Under the pieces are notes generated by a model that worked only from the letters and a program-made list of their open reading frames with translations, had not been told where the DNA came from and searched no databases. A stretch of 64,000 bases of DNA from assembly GCA_001972305.1 (NCBI GenBank), contig BDDD01000556.1, positions 434,592 to 498,591 on the forward strand. Reading direction: 5' to 3'. This stretch comes from Cephalotus follicularis (taxonomy: Eukaryota; Streptophyta; Magnoliopsida; Oxalidales; Cephalotaceae). Below are positions 1 to 12,624 of the stretch, in pieces. Each line of letters starts with the position of its first letter. Position 1 is the first letter of the stretch. The position numbers and the translations under genes were made by a program.

Positions 1-1140
1 AATGAACTCATAACCAGTGATAAAACATAAACATCTTTATTGAATTTATAAATCGTTTATACAAGATAAAGTAAATACAAGCTCGACACTGGCTCACAGC
101 ACTTCATCTCTAACACACTTTGTGGACATTAGTGAGCCGGATAGACTTGCACGTATGTTGCATGCTCATGAAATTGGAGGATGGATTCTCTCACTACCAT
201 CTGTGTTGGACACTAGGGAAAATACGGGGTGCACGCTGGGACTGTGTACACTGAACTGGACCCGCATTGGAGACACTGTTTGGATAGTCGCTATTCTCGT
301 GTTAGTAATGATTCCTACTTGCTGCAGTTGTGTGTAAGTGTTGGTCACTTAGCGAGTTCTCAAACTCGTCTGATCGTTGGACCTCAGCGACTGCTATATA
401 TTGTATGGAGACGGTTATGCTTTAATCTCCACCTTACCTAGTTCTTGCGCAGGACTGGCAATCAGGTGGTCATTGGGTATGATCGAATCTATACGAATAT
501 AAGCGAGTGCGCAATAAGGGATTGTCACACCTAAGCGTAGGTGATCGACCCTATTATGGTCTGATTGTACTTTGCACTTATGAAATCCTTGGCCAAGGTT
601 GAGGTAGATTGGAAATTAGATTTCTGGAGAATCTTTCAAAGGTCCTAGTAATAATCAGATATTTTAGATATTGAGGTTTTATCTAGGATTGACATGTATC
701 CTTACCCTATACCTCAATCGGGGCTAAGTATGACAAGGGATTATAGTACACGTGAACCGACGACTTAGAAAGTCATGCGTTACAGCGGTGTGTAATAAAT
801 TATGGGAAAATTAATTAGATCAATTTTTCTATCTAGATAATATGAGATATAATTCTGAGAGCATTTAAATTGGTCTAGGAGCATTTAGAATGGCTAAACT
901 GAACCCTAGGGGTATTTCGATAATTGATGAACACCTCTGATTTAACCAAGATTTTATAGGGTCCCTGCCCAATAATGATTAGTTTTTTAATATGTTGGAC
1001 ATATTAACTCTTGGTGTAATTTTATCAAATATTGGTTAAGTAGATTTTGCATCTTGTGGAAACACATTTGCCTGATCTTACTTAATCAATATTGGAAGGG
1101 ATAATATAAGTTGGACTTATACTGATTTTTCTTGACTAGC

Positions 1141-1330
1141 CACTCAAAGGTCGTCGCCTTCTAGGAAAGTGTCGACGCATTACAGTAGTCTAAGTGTCGA
1201 CGCCTTCTGGGAAGCGTCGACATTTACCGCCTGTATAGGCGTCTATGTCTTTTAGAAAGACGTCGACATTTTAGTGCATTATTGTATAAGCGTCAACGCT
1301 TTGTTACAAGGCGTCAATACTTTGTGCGTG
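1141..1330 (+). repeat. GTCGAC-core motif cluster in LTR-A
   Basis: About seven spaced copies of GCGTCGACGC-like motifs and decayed forms such as GTCAACG and GTCGACATT, separated by roughly 20-35 bp of unrelated sequence. The cluster ends about 10 bp before a TATA-like box at 1341. Confidence 0.8.
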
Positions 1331-1340
1331 ACATGCAAAC

Positions 1341-1350
1341 CTATTTATGG
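1341..1350 (+). promoter_or_regulatory. TATA-like box of LTR-A
   Basis: CTATTTATGG lies immediately downstream of the motif cluster and is in the orientation of the LTR. Its role as the U3 promoter is inferred. Confidence 0.45.
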
Positions 1351-2092
1351 GCACACGTCGTGGGGCACGTCTTCACTTCCTCTGCAACCATTTTCTCCTA
1401 TCCTTGCATGATGGGAACTCGTGGGAATCATGGCTACATACTCCCTTTGAGGTAGCACCATGATCCTATGAGAATGGGAAAATGGGAGAGTGGGAGAGTG
1501 GGCATTATGGCTGATAATAGTGTGCATGTGAGAGAGAGTTTGGCTGCTGAAAATGATTAAGTGATTTTGCTGGGCAAAAAGAGCAAGTTGTTCTCTCTGC
1601 AGAGTGTGAGTTCCCTTCCCTGATATACACTAAGCAAGTGCTTATCTAGGGTGGATTGATTTTGACTTCTCTTGTCAATCTCAATTTACTCTTCCTAAGC
1701 TTAGAGAGAGAGTGTGTGAGCATTGTGTGTTTGCTTCATCCTTGCTGGGTTGGAGTAGCATCTATACCAAGGTCAGTCTTGAGGTTGTCTTCCCAAGGTT
1801 GTCGCTGCTGAGAAAGGAGGAGCCACCAGCCGAAGGTATAAATTTTATATCTTCCTTTTCTTGGTGGCCTTGTCTTGCTTTGCTTGTGTGTCACCATTAT
1901 ATGAATTGGTGACATCAATTCAACTATTGTGATGATGTGGTGATCCTGGTGTGTTGAGCATTTGTTACATGGACTTAATATGTTTGGTTTAGGGTGTTTT
2001 TCCGTTGCCATTTTGTTATTAAAAAGTTTTGTTTTGCACCCTATATACCTAAGTCCATTTTTGGCTCCGGAGACATTTTACCGTTTCCATTA

Positions 2093-2359
2093 GGCTGACG
2101 AATGTTGTGAATGGTAAGAAGTCTGATGCGTCAGACAATGTTCTTATAGCTTGTTCTGCTGTTAGTCATTCAGATAAAGTCTGGATTATGGATTCGAGAG
2201 CATCATACCACATATGCCCAAATAGAGCCTGGTTCACAATGTATGAATCAGTGAGTGATGGATCAGTATTGATGGGCAACGATATTGTATGCAAGACCGC
2301 AGGTATTGGTACTATTCGAATCAAGTGTTATGATAGAGTAGTGAGAACTCTGACATAAG
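2093..2359 (+). pseudogene. Copia-A Gag end and aspartic protease fragment
   Basis: The frame at 2107-2358 reads WIMDSRASYHICP, the Copia protease active-site region (family form D-S/T-G-A). The catalytic glycine is replaced by arginine (DSRA), so protease activity is unlikely. The fragment ends at VVRTLT followed by TAA, where relatives have Glu, right at the 5-bp TSD of the insertion at 2360. The frame resumes at 2881 as VRH and then LKKNLISLG, which confirms continuity. It is the upstream piece of the Tnt1/Tork-type polyprotein continued at 2876, 9035 and 12625. The start is not a real initiation site because upstream gag is lost or outside the window. Confidence 0.85.
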
Positions 2360-2875
2360 TGAAATAAAACACTCTTGCAATATACAAGAGGGGGGGTGAA
2401 TTGAATATTGAAGAATATGCGGAAATTTAAAAACTTTAAATTTAAAGAGATAAGGAAAGAAAAACTTCTCCGAAATTTAGAGTGGTTCGGCTAACTCTTG
2501 CCTACGTCCACTTTTCCCAAGGGAGCTCCTTGAGTTTCCACTATCTCGATTTGATTAAGGATGTTCCAAAAATGACTGAATGCGTCGATGTTTTCCTGGA
2601 AGGAGTCGATGTCTTCTTGAATGTAGTCGACGTCTTCTTGAAGTAGTCGACGTCTTTTGGTACGGACGTCGATCTCTATACTGGGAGGTAAATGCTTTCC
2701 TTGCAGTTAATTCTGTTACAGAAGGAGTCGATGCTTTAGGAAAGGAGTCGACTTCTTTTTCTGCAGATGGCATTTAGACTTTGATATTCAACTTGTAAGT
2801 CCTTGCACATAAATCAACTTAGTTAGATGCAAATATGTTATCATCAAAACAAGGATTGAGACTTAAACGTCAACA
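2360..2875 (-). mobile_element. Short solo LTR (family S, SIRE-like), TSD ataag
   Basis: The 516-bp segment has TG...CA ends (TGAAATAAAAC on the left, GTCAACA on the right) and is flanked by ATAAG at 2355-2359 and 2876-2880. It splits the Copia-A protease/integrase frame. On the minus strand it begins TGTTGACGTTTAAGTCTC and matches the LTR at 61478-62512, including the 'tggttcggc...ctcttgcctacgt' block near 2490. It is about half the length of that copy, so it is internally deleted or a short subfamily. Confidence 0.88.
2580..2770 (-). repeat. GTCGAC-core motif cluster in short S LTR
   Basis: About seven spaced copies of AGTCGACGTCTTC/T and GTCGATG variants. The flanks differ from the S LTR at 62 kb, whose motifs read GCGTCGACGG. 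Confidence 0.75.
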
Positions 2876-3625
2876 ATAAGTAAGACATATACGAGAGTTA
2901 AAGAAAAATCTGATCTCATTGGGCAGTTTGAATTCCATAGGTTGTGTATACACTGGTGGAGGTGGAGTACTTAAATTCTCCAAGGCAATCTGGTTGTGAT
3001 AAAGGGTAACAAAATAAATCAACTTTATCACTTGTAGTGTAGCACCGTGATGGGTTCTGCTGATGTCGCATACAATTCAGTTTCTGAAGATGATAAAACG
3101 AAACTGTGGCATACGCGTTTGGGCCACATGAGTGAGTGTGGCATGAAAACTTTGAGTAAACGTGGTTTACTTTGTGGGGAGCAGAAGACCTCACTAGACT
3201 TTTGTGAGCACTGTGTTATTGGTAAGTAGTGCAGAGTAAAATTCAGTATAGGAGCGCTTTCGATAAAGGGCACACTCGATTACATCCATTCTGATTTGTG
3301 GGGACCAGCAGAGGTTCCATTTAAAGGTGGTGCACTTTACTTTTTGACGTTTATTGACGACTATTCCATGAAGGTTTGGGTTTATTTTTTGAAGAGAAAG
3401 AGTGACGTGTTTGAAACCTTCAAGAAGTTGAAATCTCTGGTGGAGAATCAGACTGGAAAGAAGATCAAACGTCTTGGGACCGACAATGGTCTTGAGTTCT
3501 GTGGTGGTGAGTTCAATGAGTTCTGCGCAGATTCAAGGATAGTACGACACCGTACAGTTAGGCGCACTCCTCAGCAGAATGGGGTGGCAGAGAGCATGAA
3601 CATGATTCTTTTGGAGAGAGCAAGA
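2876..3625 (+). pseudogene. Copia-A pre-integrase zinc region and N-terminal integrase
   Basis: After the TSD the frame gives LKKNLISLG, then a GAG-pre-integrase region at about 3047-3229 (LWHTRLGHMSE ... CEHCVIGK, an HHCC-type zinc motif), then the integrase core at 3285-3625. The DDE residues are visible as HSDLWGP, TDNGLEF and QQNGVAES. Breaks are a TGA after the WL residues near 2998 and TAG at 3227-3229, where relatives have Gln. The gene stops at LLERAR, where LTR-X inserted, and resumes at 9035 (CMLSN...). Lineage by motif order and wording: Copia, Tnt1/Tork type. Confidence 0.92.
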
Positions 3626-5045
3626 TGTTGGAACCCGGGAGGGGTCCCGGTCGATTTTGGTTCTAGGTTGCAAGTGTGTATAATTTTAATTTCTCAAAAA
3701 CACCAAGACTGCAAGTCAAGGTTCACAATTACATCTTACTACCAAAATCTATGCGCCTAGGATCCCCGTTTAATATTCAATTGAACAAAAGAAAAAAGTC
3801 AATGTAGCGCCCCCGACCCGAGTCCGCTTTATGCTCAAAGCGAGCTCCAAAGATCAGTGCGTTACGTGGGTGTAACCTTTGATCTTCAAATCATATAACC
3901 ATTTAACGATCCATTTCATATCATATAATCTTGGCTTAGATTTAAAACCTAACATTATTACTCAATAACTTCACAAGATTACATATACTTACATCTTTGA
4001 ACACCAAATTCAAAATGTCATATTCTCGTTATCATGATTGTTTCTAATACCTTTGCATTTGTACATTACTTAACATATAACCTTACACAGCGGAAAAACA
4101 TAAACTTATCACATCTAAAATAATCATATACTCGCCTTTACCATTAACTTCTCATACTCTCAAGTATGTTCTATAACTTTTGACATTATCATTTCTCATG
4201 AAAGCATCATAACCTATAACATTCATTTCCTTACTTTAAATCTATACATTGTTTATCGTAAAACATTACATGGCGGAAAACATTAACACATGACATTAAA
4301 ACATAACTTCATAGCAATCATACTTCCTTTCCTTACACTTCTTTCGCGAACTTCCTTTAAAGCTCGCAACTTCACGTTCAACATTTCCTGGAAGATTTGT
4401 TTGAAAACAAGACATTGAAAGGAGTGAGCTTTAAAGAGCCCAGTAAGAATCATAGTCATAAAACGTTATCGAAATCCGTTATTTTTGATAATCTTTATCA
4501 AAACGTTTCAACATCATACATTTCAAAATATCTTTGAAAATCATCTTCTAGTTTTATAAAACCAGAACATTTCTAAAATCAAACAATTTCTGGTATATAT
4601 AACCAGCACACTTGAAAACAATCAAAAAACATTTTCCAATCATTCCTTCTTTTGGCTTGTATCACAGCCATACTTGAAAACATCATTAAAATCATTTTCT
4701 TCATATTCGTAAACAAAACATCTTTAAAACCCCTTTTCTATTCATATCTCATGAAACAGAACATTTCATAAAACTTGATGGTCGTGAACCTCTAATGAAC
4801 CCTTTCACACCGCTTCACCGGGGCATTGTGCACTCCCCGATTACTATCCTTACATCACATGCATGTCCGCGAGCACTTTACGCTCTATTAACATTAATCC
4901 ATCTCGGATTCTTTCCCCTTGGATCGTCATCCAAGGGTGGTTCATTCATTAATCTTTACGAGATTAATCCTCACTGGATCGCAATCCATTAGTTGTTCAT
5001 GTCATAAATTCAGTTCATAAAACATTTCATAAAACATTTCTTAAT

Positions 5046-5310
5046 ACTTTGAGTGACCAGCTCAAAGCATTCGTAACACATTTCTCTTCATTTGAGTAAT
5101 TAACTCAAATGCATTCATAAAACATTTCTCTACGTTTGAGTGCTTAACTCAAATGCATTCATAAAACATTTCTGTTCATTTGAGTAGTTAACTCAAATGC
5201 ATTCATAAAACATTTCTCCTCATTTGAGTGCTTAACTCAAATGCATTCATAAATCATTTCTCTTCATTTGAGTAGTTAACTTAAATACATTCATAAAATC
5301 ATTTCATAAA
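5046..5310. repeat. 44-bp tandem repeat in LTR-G
   Basis: Units recur at 44-bp spacing (TTTGAG at 5094, 5138, 5182, 5226, 5270; a degenerate one near 5051 and another near 5328). Each contains a near-palindrome TTTGAGT-n-TTAACTCAAA and the phrase GCATTCATAAAACATTTCT. Confidence 0.9.
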
Positions 5311-5959
5311 ATATTTTTTAATACCTTGAGTGATCAGCTCAAAGCATTCATAAAATATCGTCATAAAACATTTCTAAAACTGGTTTCTCATGTAGAAACC
5401 TTTATTTCATAATCATAAAACATTTCTCATTACTTTGAGTAATTAACTCAAAAACCTTTAGAAAACAGTTTTGCATAACTTTTCTAAAATAGATATTTCG
5501 TATAAAAATAATGACTTTCATAGAAAACTTAAAACATCAAAGTTAAATTAGACATATCAATGAATCTATAGAGATAAAAATCATAAAATTCCATTGAGAA
5601 ATGAAGCTGCAATGAATTTTTAAATTTGCAGTTCCTTTTGAAAACAGGACTTGAGCAGTAGAATGAAACATGGATTATCATCAATAATTCGATAGAATTT
5701 AGAGAAGTATAAAACATAACAGTTAAAGTAGACATCTTGAAGTTTCCAAAACATTAAACCATTTGACATTTCATTAAGAAATGTGCAAGATATAAATAAA
5801 ACTATCTACTGCATAATTTTGAAGTAAAACAGAGGAAGCTTTGACATAAATGGGTATAGAATTTCCTTACGTTACTTGATCTCCTTCTCTTCTTCTCTCC
5901 CAAGCATCCTCCTCTCTAATCTCAGCAGCAAGCAACCCTTCATCAGCTGAGAATGCACC

Positions 5960-5972
5960 CATATATAAATAG
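5960..5972 (-). promoter_or_regulatory. TATA-like element of LTR-G
   Basis: The plus strand reads CATATATAAATAG, an A/T-rich TATA-like run about 220 bp downstream of the motif cluster in LTR orientation. It is symmetrical enough that its direction is uncertain. Confidence 0.35.
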
Positions 5973-6194
5973 AAAGGGAAACTTGGAGGCCAAGCTGGCA
6001 TGGTGTCATCCATGACCTCACCCATGTGAGTTTGCCTCCCATGTGATTAATTCAATCCAATCCAATGATGCCACCTGCCCCTTTTCAGCAGAAAAACATA
6101 AGTCTTCATTCCCTTGCTTGACACGTATCCCACAATCCATTTAAATCCTCCGAAACGGGATAAAAAGCTAGAATTCTGCACCTGACACAGGGCA

Positions 6195-6425
6195 AAGCGT
6201 CTACTCTTTATCTCTAAGCGTCGCCGCTCACGGGCTTATCTTGAGTTCTCCAACTTCTATCCCGACTAAAGCGCTGACGCTTTCCTACAAACCGTCGCCG
6301 CTTTAAGTCTCCTCCAGGTCAACCTCAATACTTGATCTCGAAGCGTCGAAGCTTATATTTGGAGCGTCGTCGGTTGCCTCCAAAGCGTCGTCTCTTTACC
6401 TGGAACCGTCGGCGCTTAAGCCATA
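6195..6425 (-). repeat. GTCGAC-like motif cluster in LTR-G
   Basis: About eight AAGCGTC-n-CGCTT motifs with cores GTCGCCGC, GTCGAAGC, GTCGTCGG and GTCGGCGC. The outer AAGCGTC...GCTT frame is kept while the core has drifted from GTCGAC. Confidence 0.75.
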
Positions 6426-9034
6426 ATTTCCAGTGCAAAGCAATAACCAATTTCAATTTTCTTCCGGGGGCACTACCCCCAAGCCCCTGCCTGCTGTCCA
6501 GGCAGCGGGACCCCCCATCCGCTCACCGGGGAGTGGAACCCCCGAACCCCCCTAGCGTAGGGTCATACTACGGGTCCCTTGAAATATTTGCCAATTATAC
6601 AATAGCAAATCATCTTTCCATAATTAATATCTGTACTGGAAATTCGGGTCATTACAGTCAAGCATACATCCACTTAACCGAAACCGATTCGATAAACATT
6701 AAAAACATAAGATTATGAACCATACCAACGTTGGCGGCTCCGACACTTTGCCCCTACAGGCTTGCCGAAGCAACTACCGATTACCGGCTCCACTACCGGT
6801 TTCCGTCAGTCCACGAAAACTTCAACCAAGACACCAACGGACTCCAAAAAATCTGCTCAGCTCGTTTTTGGTGGAGACAGGGTGAGAAGCGCCCTGGACG
6901 GTGGCGAACAGTGGTGGCGACTCACTGAGTTTGGACTCAATGAGACTCGGTCAACGCATCATGGACCGGCGATGACATATGTGGATGTCAAACACCCGAC
7001 AAAGCCACTGGTGGTCGAGACTCGGCGAGACTCGGCATGGAACATGGCGAACAGAAGGCGGCGAGTCAACCCGCCCGGCGAAAACATGATCGCCGTGACA
7101 CCGCACCGCCACAACCGGCACCTACAAAGTATGGCCAACACAACCAATAGCAAGACTTGCCATTAATCAGCGCGGAACGCCAAGTCACGGCGCAAAGCGC
7201 ACTGAGTCGCCAGGGTCGACTCAGATGCGCGAAACTGACCAAAAACGTACCAAAAAATGCCTAGTCTAGGTCCAAAATAGGTAGATCCAAGCATGGCTCC
7301 ACCTACCAAGACACCGGTGGTGGAAGAGAAGCCGCAACAGTGGGTGACGCGAAAAAGGCATCGGAAAAAACAAAGAGAAACGGGGAGAAAAGAGAAGGAG
7401 AAAGAGAGGAGGACTCACCATGGACGAGAAGGTCCTCTTCCCAGCCACCGACGCCACCGCGCGTCGTTTTCTCCAGCCAGAAGCGCGCACCAGGTGCAAT
7501 CGCACACGTAGAGTGCGTCTCCTCTGTCAAGTGCATTACCAGGCGCTAAAAGGCATGTCCAAAACGCCAAGAACAAAAGGAAGACTTAGTCTTCAAAAGC
7601 CATGTGTCCTCATTTTGTTTTATTCTCTCTTGTTTTAATTGTGTGCACCCCGCACATTGTATGTTAAACATACTCCCACTGTGGTTTCTCTTAATATATC
7701 AATTTGATAATACAGTGGTAAATTTAAATTAATAAATAAACCACTAATGCCAAATTAATATATACTAGTTAAAACTAGATTTTTCGCCAAGCTAGCATGT
7801 GTGTAGCATGCATCGCTTTTCCAATAATCAGGTGGGACCCAAAAGCCCTGTTTGAATCCGGTACGACTATAAATTTCCTAGAACATCCCATGAGTTTTGG
7901 TACGACCACACTGATAGTCCCCGACAATTAGAATGACCCTGGTGTGATCCCGTCACCCACCGGATCCGTAGAATTAACTACGTTTATAAGTTGACATCCG
8001 GTTAAACAAGTACTTTATCCAGTCAACGACATATGTGTCATGTATCCTATGTCATACTTGGCTTTGACCGTGACCTAGGGTTCGGAATAATGTCACCCCT
8101 AGGTAAAGTCGCGATAACTATAAATTTACGTATGCATTGAGACTTTCGGCAAACATCCCCGGAAACCCCGTTTCCAGTCAGCCTATACCTGATCAGGGTT
8201 TTATGAGTCTCAGTGGACATAAATAATATAGAGCCGATCACCCTTCATACGGGTGTGACGATCCCTTATTACGAACTCGCCAATACATCTCAATGAAGCT
8301 CCCACAAGGCCCAAAGACAACTCTTTTGCCAGCACGTGGCTAGTGCTGGGGAAGGCAGAAATCAAAGCCAAGCAGTCACAACACAATGCATGCCAGACGC
8401 TCAGGTCTAACGATACAACGTGGCTCCACGAATGGTCTACTAGTCACCATAGACAATACACTACCGAGACTATAGGAATCCTATTGACATAGGTATGACT
8501 TTCCAAATAGGTTTCGTATGGTGGGTATGTTCAGTCTCATGCTCCTTAGCACAAACCCCACATTATGCTTTAGGATAAATCCAAATGCTAATGAGATGAT
8601 CCATCCTCTCCTAAACTCGGGAGCAAGCATAGTACGACAAGTCTTTGCGGTTCATCTATTGCCCGAAGAAAGTGAACCTATGACTTGGAAAGTTCTGTCA
8701 AAAGGGAGTAAAGATCTCATTCTCACAACCTCTCAGGCATGAGATCCAACCCCTTGAACGACAGGGCACTATATGTGTACTCATATGACATGGTGATCAC
8801 TCGATCCATTGAGATGGTTTGAGATATACATATAGCCGGTTGCCATTGTTGATTGAATATGCATTATTAAACATGAAAAAGAATTCAGATTGTATAAATA
8901 GAGAGTGTAATATACACACATGCAGCCGCTCTTAGGCTTAAAGAGATATCTCCGGTTAAGAAGTGCATCTCATACATACATATATATTTATGCAGAGCCA
9001 CCTCATGGCATGCAGGGACACCCTTACTCTAACA

Positions 9035-10399
9035 CAAGATGCATGCTCTCTAATGTAGACATGGGGAAGGATTTTTGGGCTGAAGCTGTTAACACAACAT
9101 GTTATTTGGTGATTCGCTCTCCTTCAACAGCAATTGAATGTAAGACTCCTTTTGAGATATGATCAGGTAAGCCTAGTGACTATTCAACTTTAAAAGTTTT
9201 TGGATGCCCTGCTTATTATCATGTTAAAGATGGTAAGCTTGAACCTACAACAAAGAAGTGCTTATTTGTAGGGTATGCTGATGGGGTGAAAGGTTACCGT
9301 TTATGGTGCCAAGAACCTGACTCTCCTAAATTCATTATTAGTAGGGATGTTACTTTTAATGAAATACTTATGCTTAATCAGAGGAAGGTTGTTGATGAGT
9401 TTGCAAGTAAACAAGAGAATGATAAGAATGAGGTGGAGCTCCCAGCAGAGAAGGCATCTTAAAATGCCTTGAGTCAGCCCATTATTAATAGTGTTTCAAG
9501 TTCAGAGGAGGAAGCTGAAGAGGAGGTTAATCAACCTTATTCTATAGCTACTGACAGAGAAAGGAGACAGATACAGCCCCCTCAGAGATATGTGTACTCT
9601 GACTTAGTGGCCTATGCTCTGACGACATCAGAAGACATGGGTATTCAGGAACCCTCTACCTATACCAAGGCTGTCACTTGCCCAGAGTCAGAGAAGTGGG
9701 CTATTTCAATGGTTGAAGAAGTAGAATCTTTAGACAAGAATCAGACTTGGGATTTGGTAGAGCTGCCTAAGGGAAAAAGAGCCATTAGAAGCAAATGGGT
9801 CTTCAAGAAGAAGGAAGGAATACCGGGGGTTGAAAGTGTTAGATTCAAGGCACGACTTGTAGCTATAGGCCATAGCCAGAAAGAGGGAATCGACTACGAT
9901 GAAGTGTTCTCTCTAGTGGTGAAACACACATCGATTCATGTGTTGCTAGCCATGGTTGCTCTGTATGATTTAGAGCTTGAGCAGCTTGATGTCAATACTA
10001 CATTTCTGCATGGCGAGCTTGAGGAGACTATCTACATGGTTCAGCCAGAAGGGTATTCTGTAGAAGGTAGAGAAGACCACGTATGTAGATTGAAGAAATC
10101 ATTGTATGGTCTGAAACAGTCCCCAAGACAGTGGTTTAAGAGATTTGATAGTTTTATGATTGGGCACGGTTATCAGAGGAGCACCTATGGCAATTGTGTC
10201 TACTTCAGATGACTTGCTGATGGCTCCTCTGTCTGTCTTCTCTTATACGTGGATGACATGCTCATTGCTGCGAAGAACATGTCAGAGGTATTGGTTTTGA
10301 AGAAGCAGCTCAGTGAGGAGTTTTAGATGAAAGATCTCGGGCTTGCCAAGAAGATCTTAGGAATGGAAATTCAAAGGGACAAGAAAGTAGAGAAGCTAT
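9035..10399 (+). pseudogene. Copia-A integrase C-part, linker and reverse transcriptase
   Basis: The frame resumes after the CAAGA TSD as ARCMLSNVDMGKDFWAEAVN, completes the integrase (KVFGCPAYYHV, FVGYADGVKGYRLW), crosses an acidic linker (SSSEEEAEEE) and enters RT at about 9640. RT landmarks are SKWVFKKK, ARLVAIGHSQKEGIDYDEVFS, QLDVNTTFLHGELEE, SLYGLKQSPRQW and the catalytic YVDDML at about 10248. In-frame stops lie at 9160-9162 (TGA for Trp), about 9460 (TAA), 10210-10212 and 10324-10326. It ends at VEKL, where LTR-A is inserted, and continues at 12625. Confidence 0.93.
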
Positions 10400-12624
10400 T
10401 GATGGAAACGGTAAAACCATTTTCGGTGCCAAAATGGACAAAGGGTTAAAGGGTGTAGAAATTTTTTTTAACATACATATATAGCAGCGGAATAACACCC
10501 TTTACAAAATAAAACAGTCCATAAAAGCAAGAACACAAGCAACAAGGATCACCACATCATCAACAATAGTTGAATTGTGTCACCATTGCTTGCAATGGTG
10601 ACACACAAGCATGGCAGCCAAAAGAAGAAGACATGGAGATTATACCTTCCGCTGGTGGCTCCTTCGTTCTTTGCCGGTACTAGCTTATGTAGACCACCTC
10701 TTTGATGTTCTCCAAATCCCTGGTACAGGAAGTGCTCCAAACAGCAAATCCAGGACAACAAATGGAACACCCAAAGTTTTTGCTCACTCACTCTCTCAAA
10801 GCTTATAGAGAGAAGATTGAATTTGACAAATGTTGTCAAAAGCAATCCACCCTAAATAAGTAACTTGCTTGGTGAATATCCAGAGAAGAGAATCGTCCAA
10901 GTGCAGAGAGAGGTCTCTAATGATTTTGCCCAGTAAAAGCTCTTAAAAAAACCGACCAATTTTCTGTAGAAAATGCACTCACCAGTCATCTTTCCCACTT
11001 TCCCACTCTACCATACACATAGGATCATGGTCCTCACTCCTAGGGAGCTCGAAGCCATGATCCGCACGTGTCCATATCGTACATGGACAGGAGAAAACGG
11101 CTGGAGATGAGAGAGAAAACATACCCACATTGTATGATCATGCATAGGTTGCACATCTCGCACAAAGCGTCGACGCTTTCAACAAAAACGTCGACACTTA
11201 TATAACATGGCACTAAACGTCAACGTCTTTCTAAAATACATCGACGCCAATACTATCATTAAGCGTCAACGCTTACCAGAAGGCGTTGACGCTTTGTCCA
11301 AAGTAATCCGTCGACGCTTTCCAAGAAGGCGTCGACGCTTTGACTGGTAGGTGAAGCAAATATTGAGTCTAACTCTTTTATTGATTTCAAGAACCCTTCT
11401 AATATTGATTAAGTAAGATCAGGCAAATATGTTTCCACAAGATGCAAAATCCACTTAACCGATATTTGATAAAATTACACCAAGACTTAATATGTCCAAC
11501 ATATTAAGGAACTAATCATTATTGGGCAGGGACTCTATAAAATCTTGGTTAAATAAGAGGTGTTCATAAATTACCGAAATACCCATAGGGTTTAGTTTAG
11601 CCATTCTAAATGGTCATAGACCAATTTAAATGCTCTCAGAATAATATCTAATATTATCCAGATGGAAAAATTAATCTAATTAATTTTCCCATAATTTATT
11701 ACACACCGCCGTAACGCTAGACTTTCTAAGTCGTCGGTTCACGTGTACTATAATCCCTTGTCATACTTGGTCCCGATTGAGGTCTAGGGTAAGGATACGT
11801 GTCAACCCTAGATCAAACCTCAATATCTAAAATATTGGATTATTTTCTCCGAAAATATAATTTCCAATCTACCTCAACCTTGGACAAGGATTTCATAAGT
11901 CCAAAGTACAATCAGACCATAATAGGGTCGATCACCTTCGCTTAGGTGTGACAATCCCTTATTGCACACTCGCGTATATTCGTATAGATTCGATCATACC
12001 CATAGACCACCCGATTGCCAGCCCTGCGCAAGAACTGGGTAAGGTGGAGATCAAAGCATAACCGTCTCCATACAATATGGAGCAGTCGCTCAGGTCTAAG
12101 GATCAGACGAGTTCGAGAACTCGCTAAGTGACTAACACTTATACACAACCGCAACAAGTAGGAGTCACTACTGACACAAGAATAGCGATTATCCAAACAA
12201 TGTCTCCAATGCAGGTCCAGCTAAGTGTACACGCTCCCACCGCACACCCCGTATTTTCCCTAGTGTCCAACACAGATGATAGTGAGAGAATCCATCCTCC
12301 AATTCCACGAGTAGGCAACATACGCGTAAGTTTATCTGCCTCACTAATGTCCACAAAGTGAACCTATGACTTGGAACTAATTCAACATAAGGAATAAGGT
12401 AACCAATCTCACAACCTCCACGCTAGGCATCCAACCTTATGTCAGGGCATCACAAGCGTAAGCAGGTAAATAATAAATTACTTTAATTAAGTGATAAAAC
12501 ATAAGTGATATTGCCATAACAAATTAGCACATGTCATATATAAAAAGAATAAGATTGTTTATATACAAGGATAGATATAATACGATAGCCCATCCAATGG
12601 TTTGTTGGGTCATTACATCTAATA
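10400..12624 (-). mobile_element. Solo LTR-A (Copia), degraded TSD gctat/actat
   Basis: The left end is TGATGGAAACGG; the right end is TCTAATA, which fits a mutated CTAACA. Flanks are GCTAT (10395-10399) and ACTAT (12625-12629), one mismatch. The RT frame runs VEKL directly into YLS...KVLERFGMLNAKSV when the 2225-bp segment and one flank copy are removed, so the boundaries are secure. It is the reverse complement of 1-2092. It shares the block GTGTGACRATCCCYTATTG (near 11946) with LTR-X (about 8252) and LTR-E (about 17131), which makes A, X and E one Copia LTR lineage. Confidence 0.9.
11160..11345 (-). repeat. GTCGAC-core motif cluster in LTR-A (second copy)
   Basis: About seven spaced AAGCGTCGACGCTTT motifs with decay products GTCAACG and GTTGACG. 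It lies at the position matching 1141-1330 in the other LTR-A copy. The TATA-like box of that copy is mutated here (CCTATGCATG). Confidence 0.82.

Larger units (their letters stand above)
1..2092 (+). mobile_element. LTR-A, Copia-type LTR, 5' end outside window
   Basis: Non-coding sequence matching, in reverse complement, most of the solo LTR at 10400-12624. The shared stretch around 122-337 corresponds to 12139-12354. By alignment with that copy about 150 bp of the LTR head lies left of the window. The right end reads TTTTACCGTTTCCATTA, where the other copy has CCATCA, so the terminal CA has probably mutated to TA. Copia-A protease coding begins just to the right, so this is probably a solo LTR inserted near the Gag-protease boundary. 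The TSD cannot be tested because the left end is missing. Confidence 0.75.
3803..6656 (-). mobile_element. Solo LTR-G (Gypsy), TSD gtcaa
   Basis: The 2854-bp segment begins TGTAGCGCCCCCGAC and ends GGGTCATTACA, flanked by GTCAA at 3798-3802 and 6657-6661. Its insertion point inside LTR-X is confirmed by the uninterrupted copy at about 59450 (GTATGCTTGACTATGA). The minus-strand start TGTAATGACCCGAA resembles the other Gypsy LTR starts here (TGTAACGCC, TGTAATACC). It contains a 44-bp tandem repeat, a motif cluster and a TATA-like element; no coding. Confidence 0.93.
3626..9034 (-). mobile_element. Solo LTR-X (Copia), split by LTR-G; TSD caaga
   Basis: Ends read TGTTGGAACCC on the left and CTCTAACA on the right, flanked by CAAGA at 3621-3625 and 9035-9039, inside the Copia-A integrase frame. 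On the minus strand it starts TGTTAGAGTAAGGG, exactly like the LTRs of Copia-X at 52255 and 59141, and ends GGGTTCCAACA like 59622. Without the nested LTR-G and one TSD copy it is 2550 bp. No internal region or second LTR is present, so it is a solo LTR left by LTR-LTR recombination. The GC-rich stretch at about 6730-7550 and its short open frames are LTR sequence, not genes. Confidence 0.93.
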
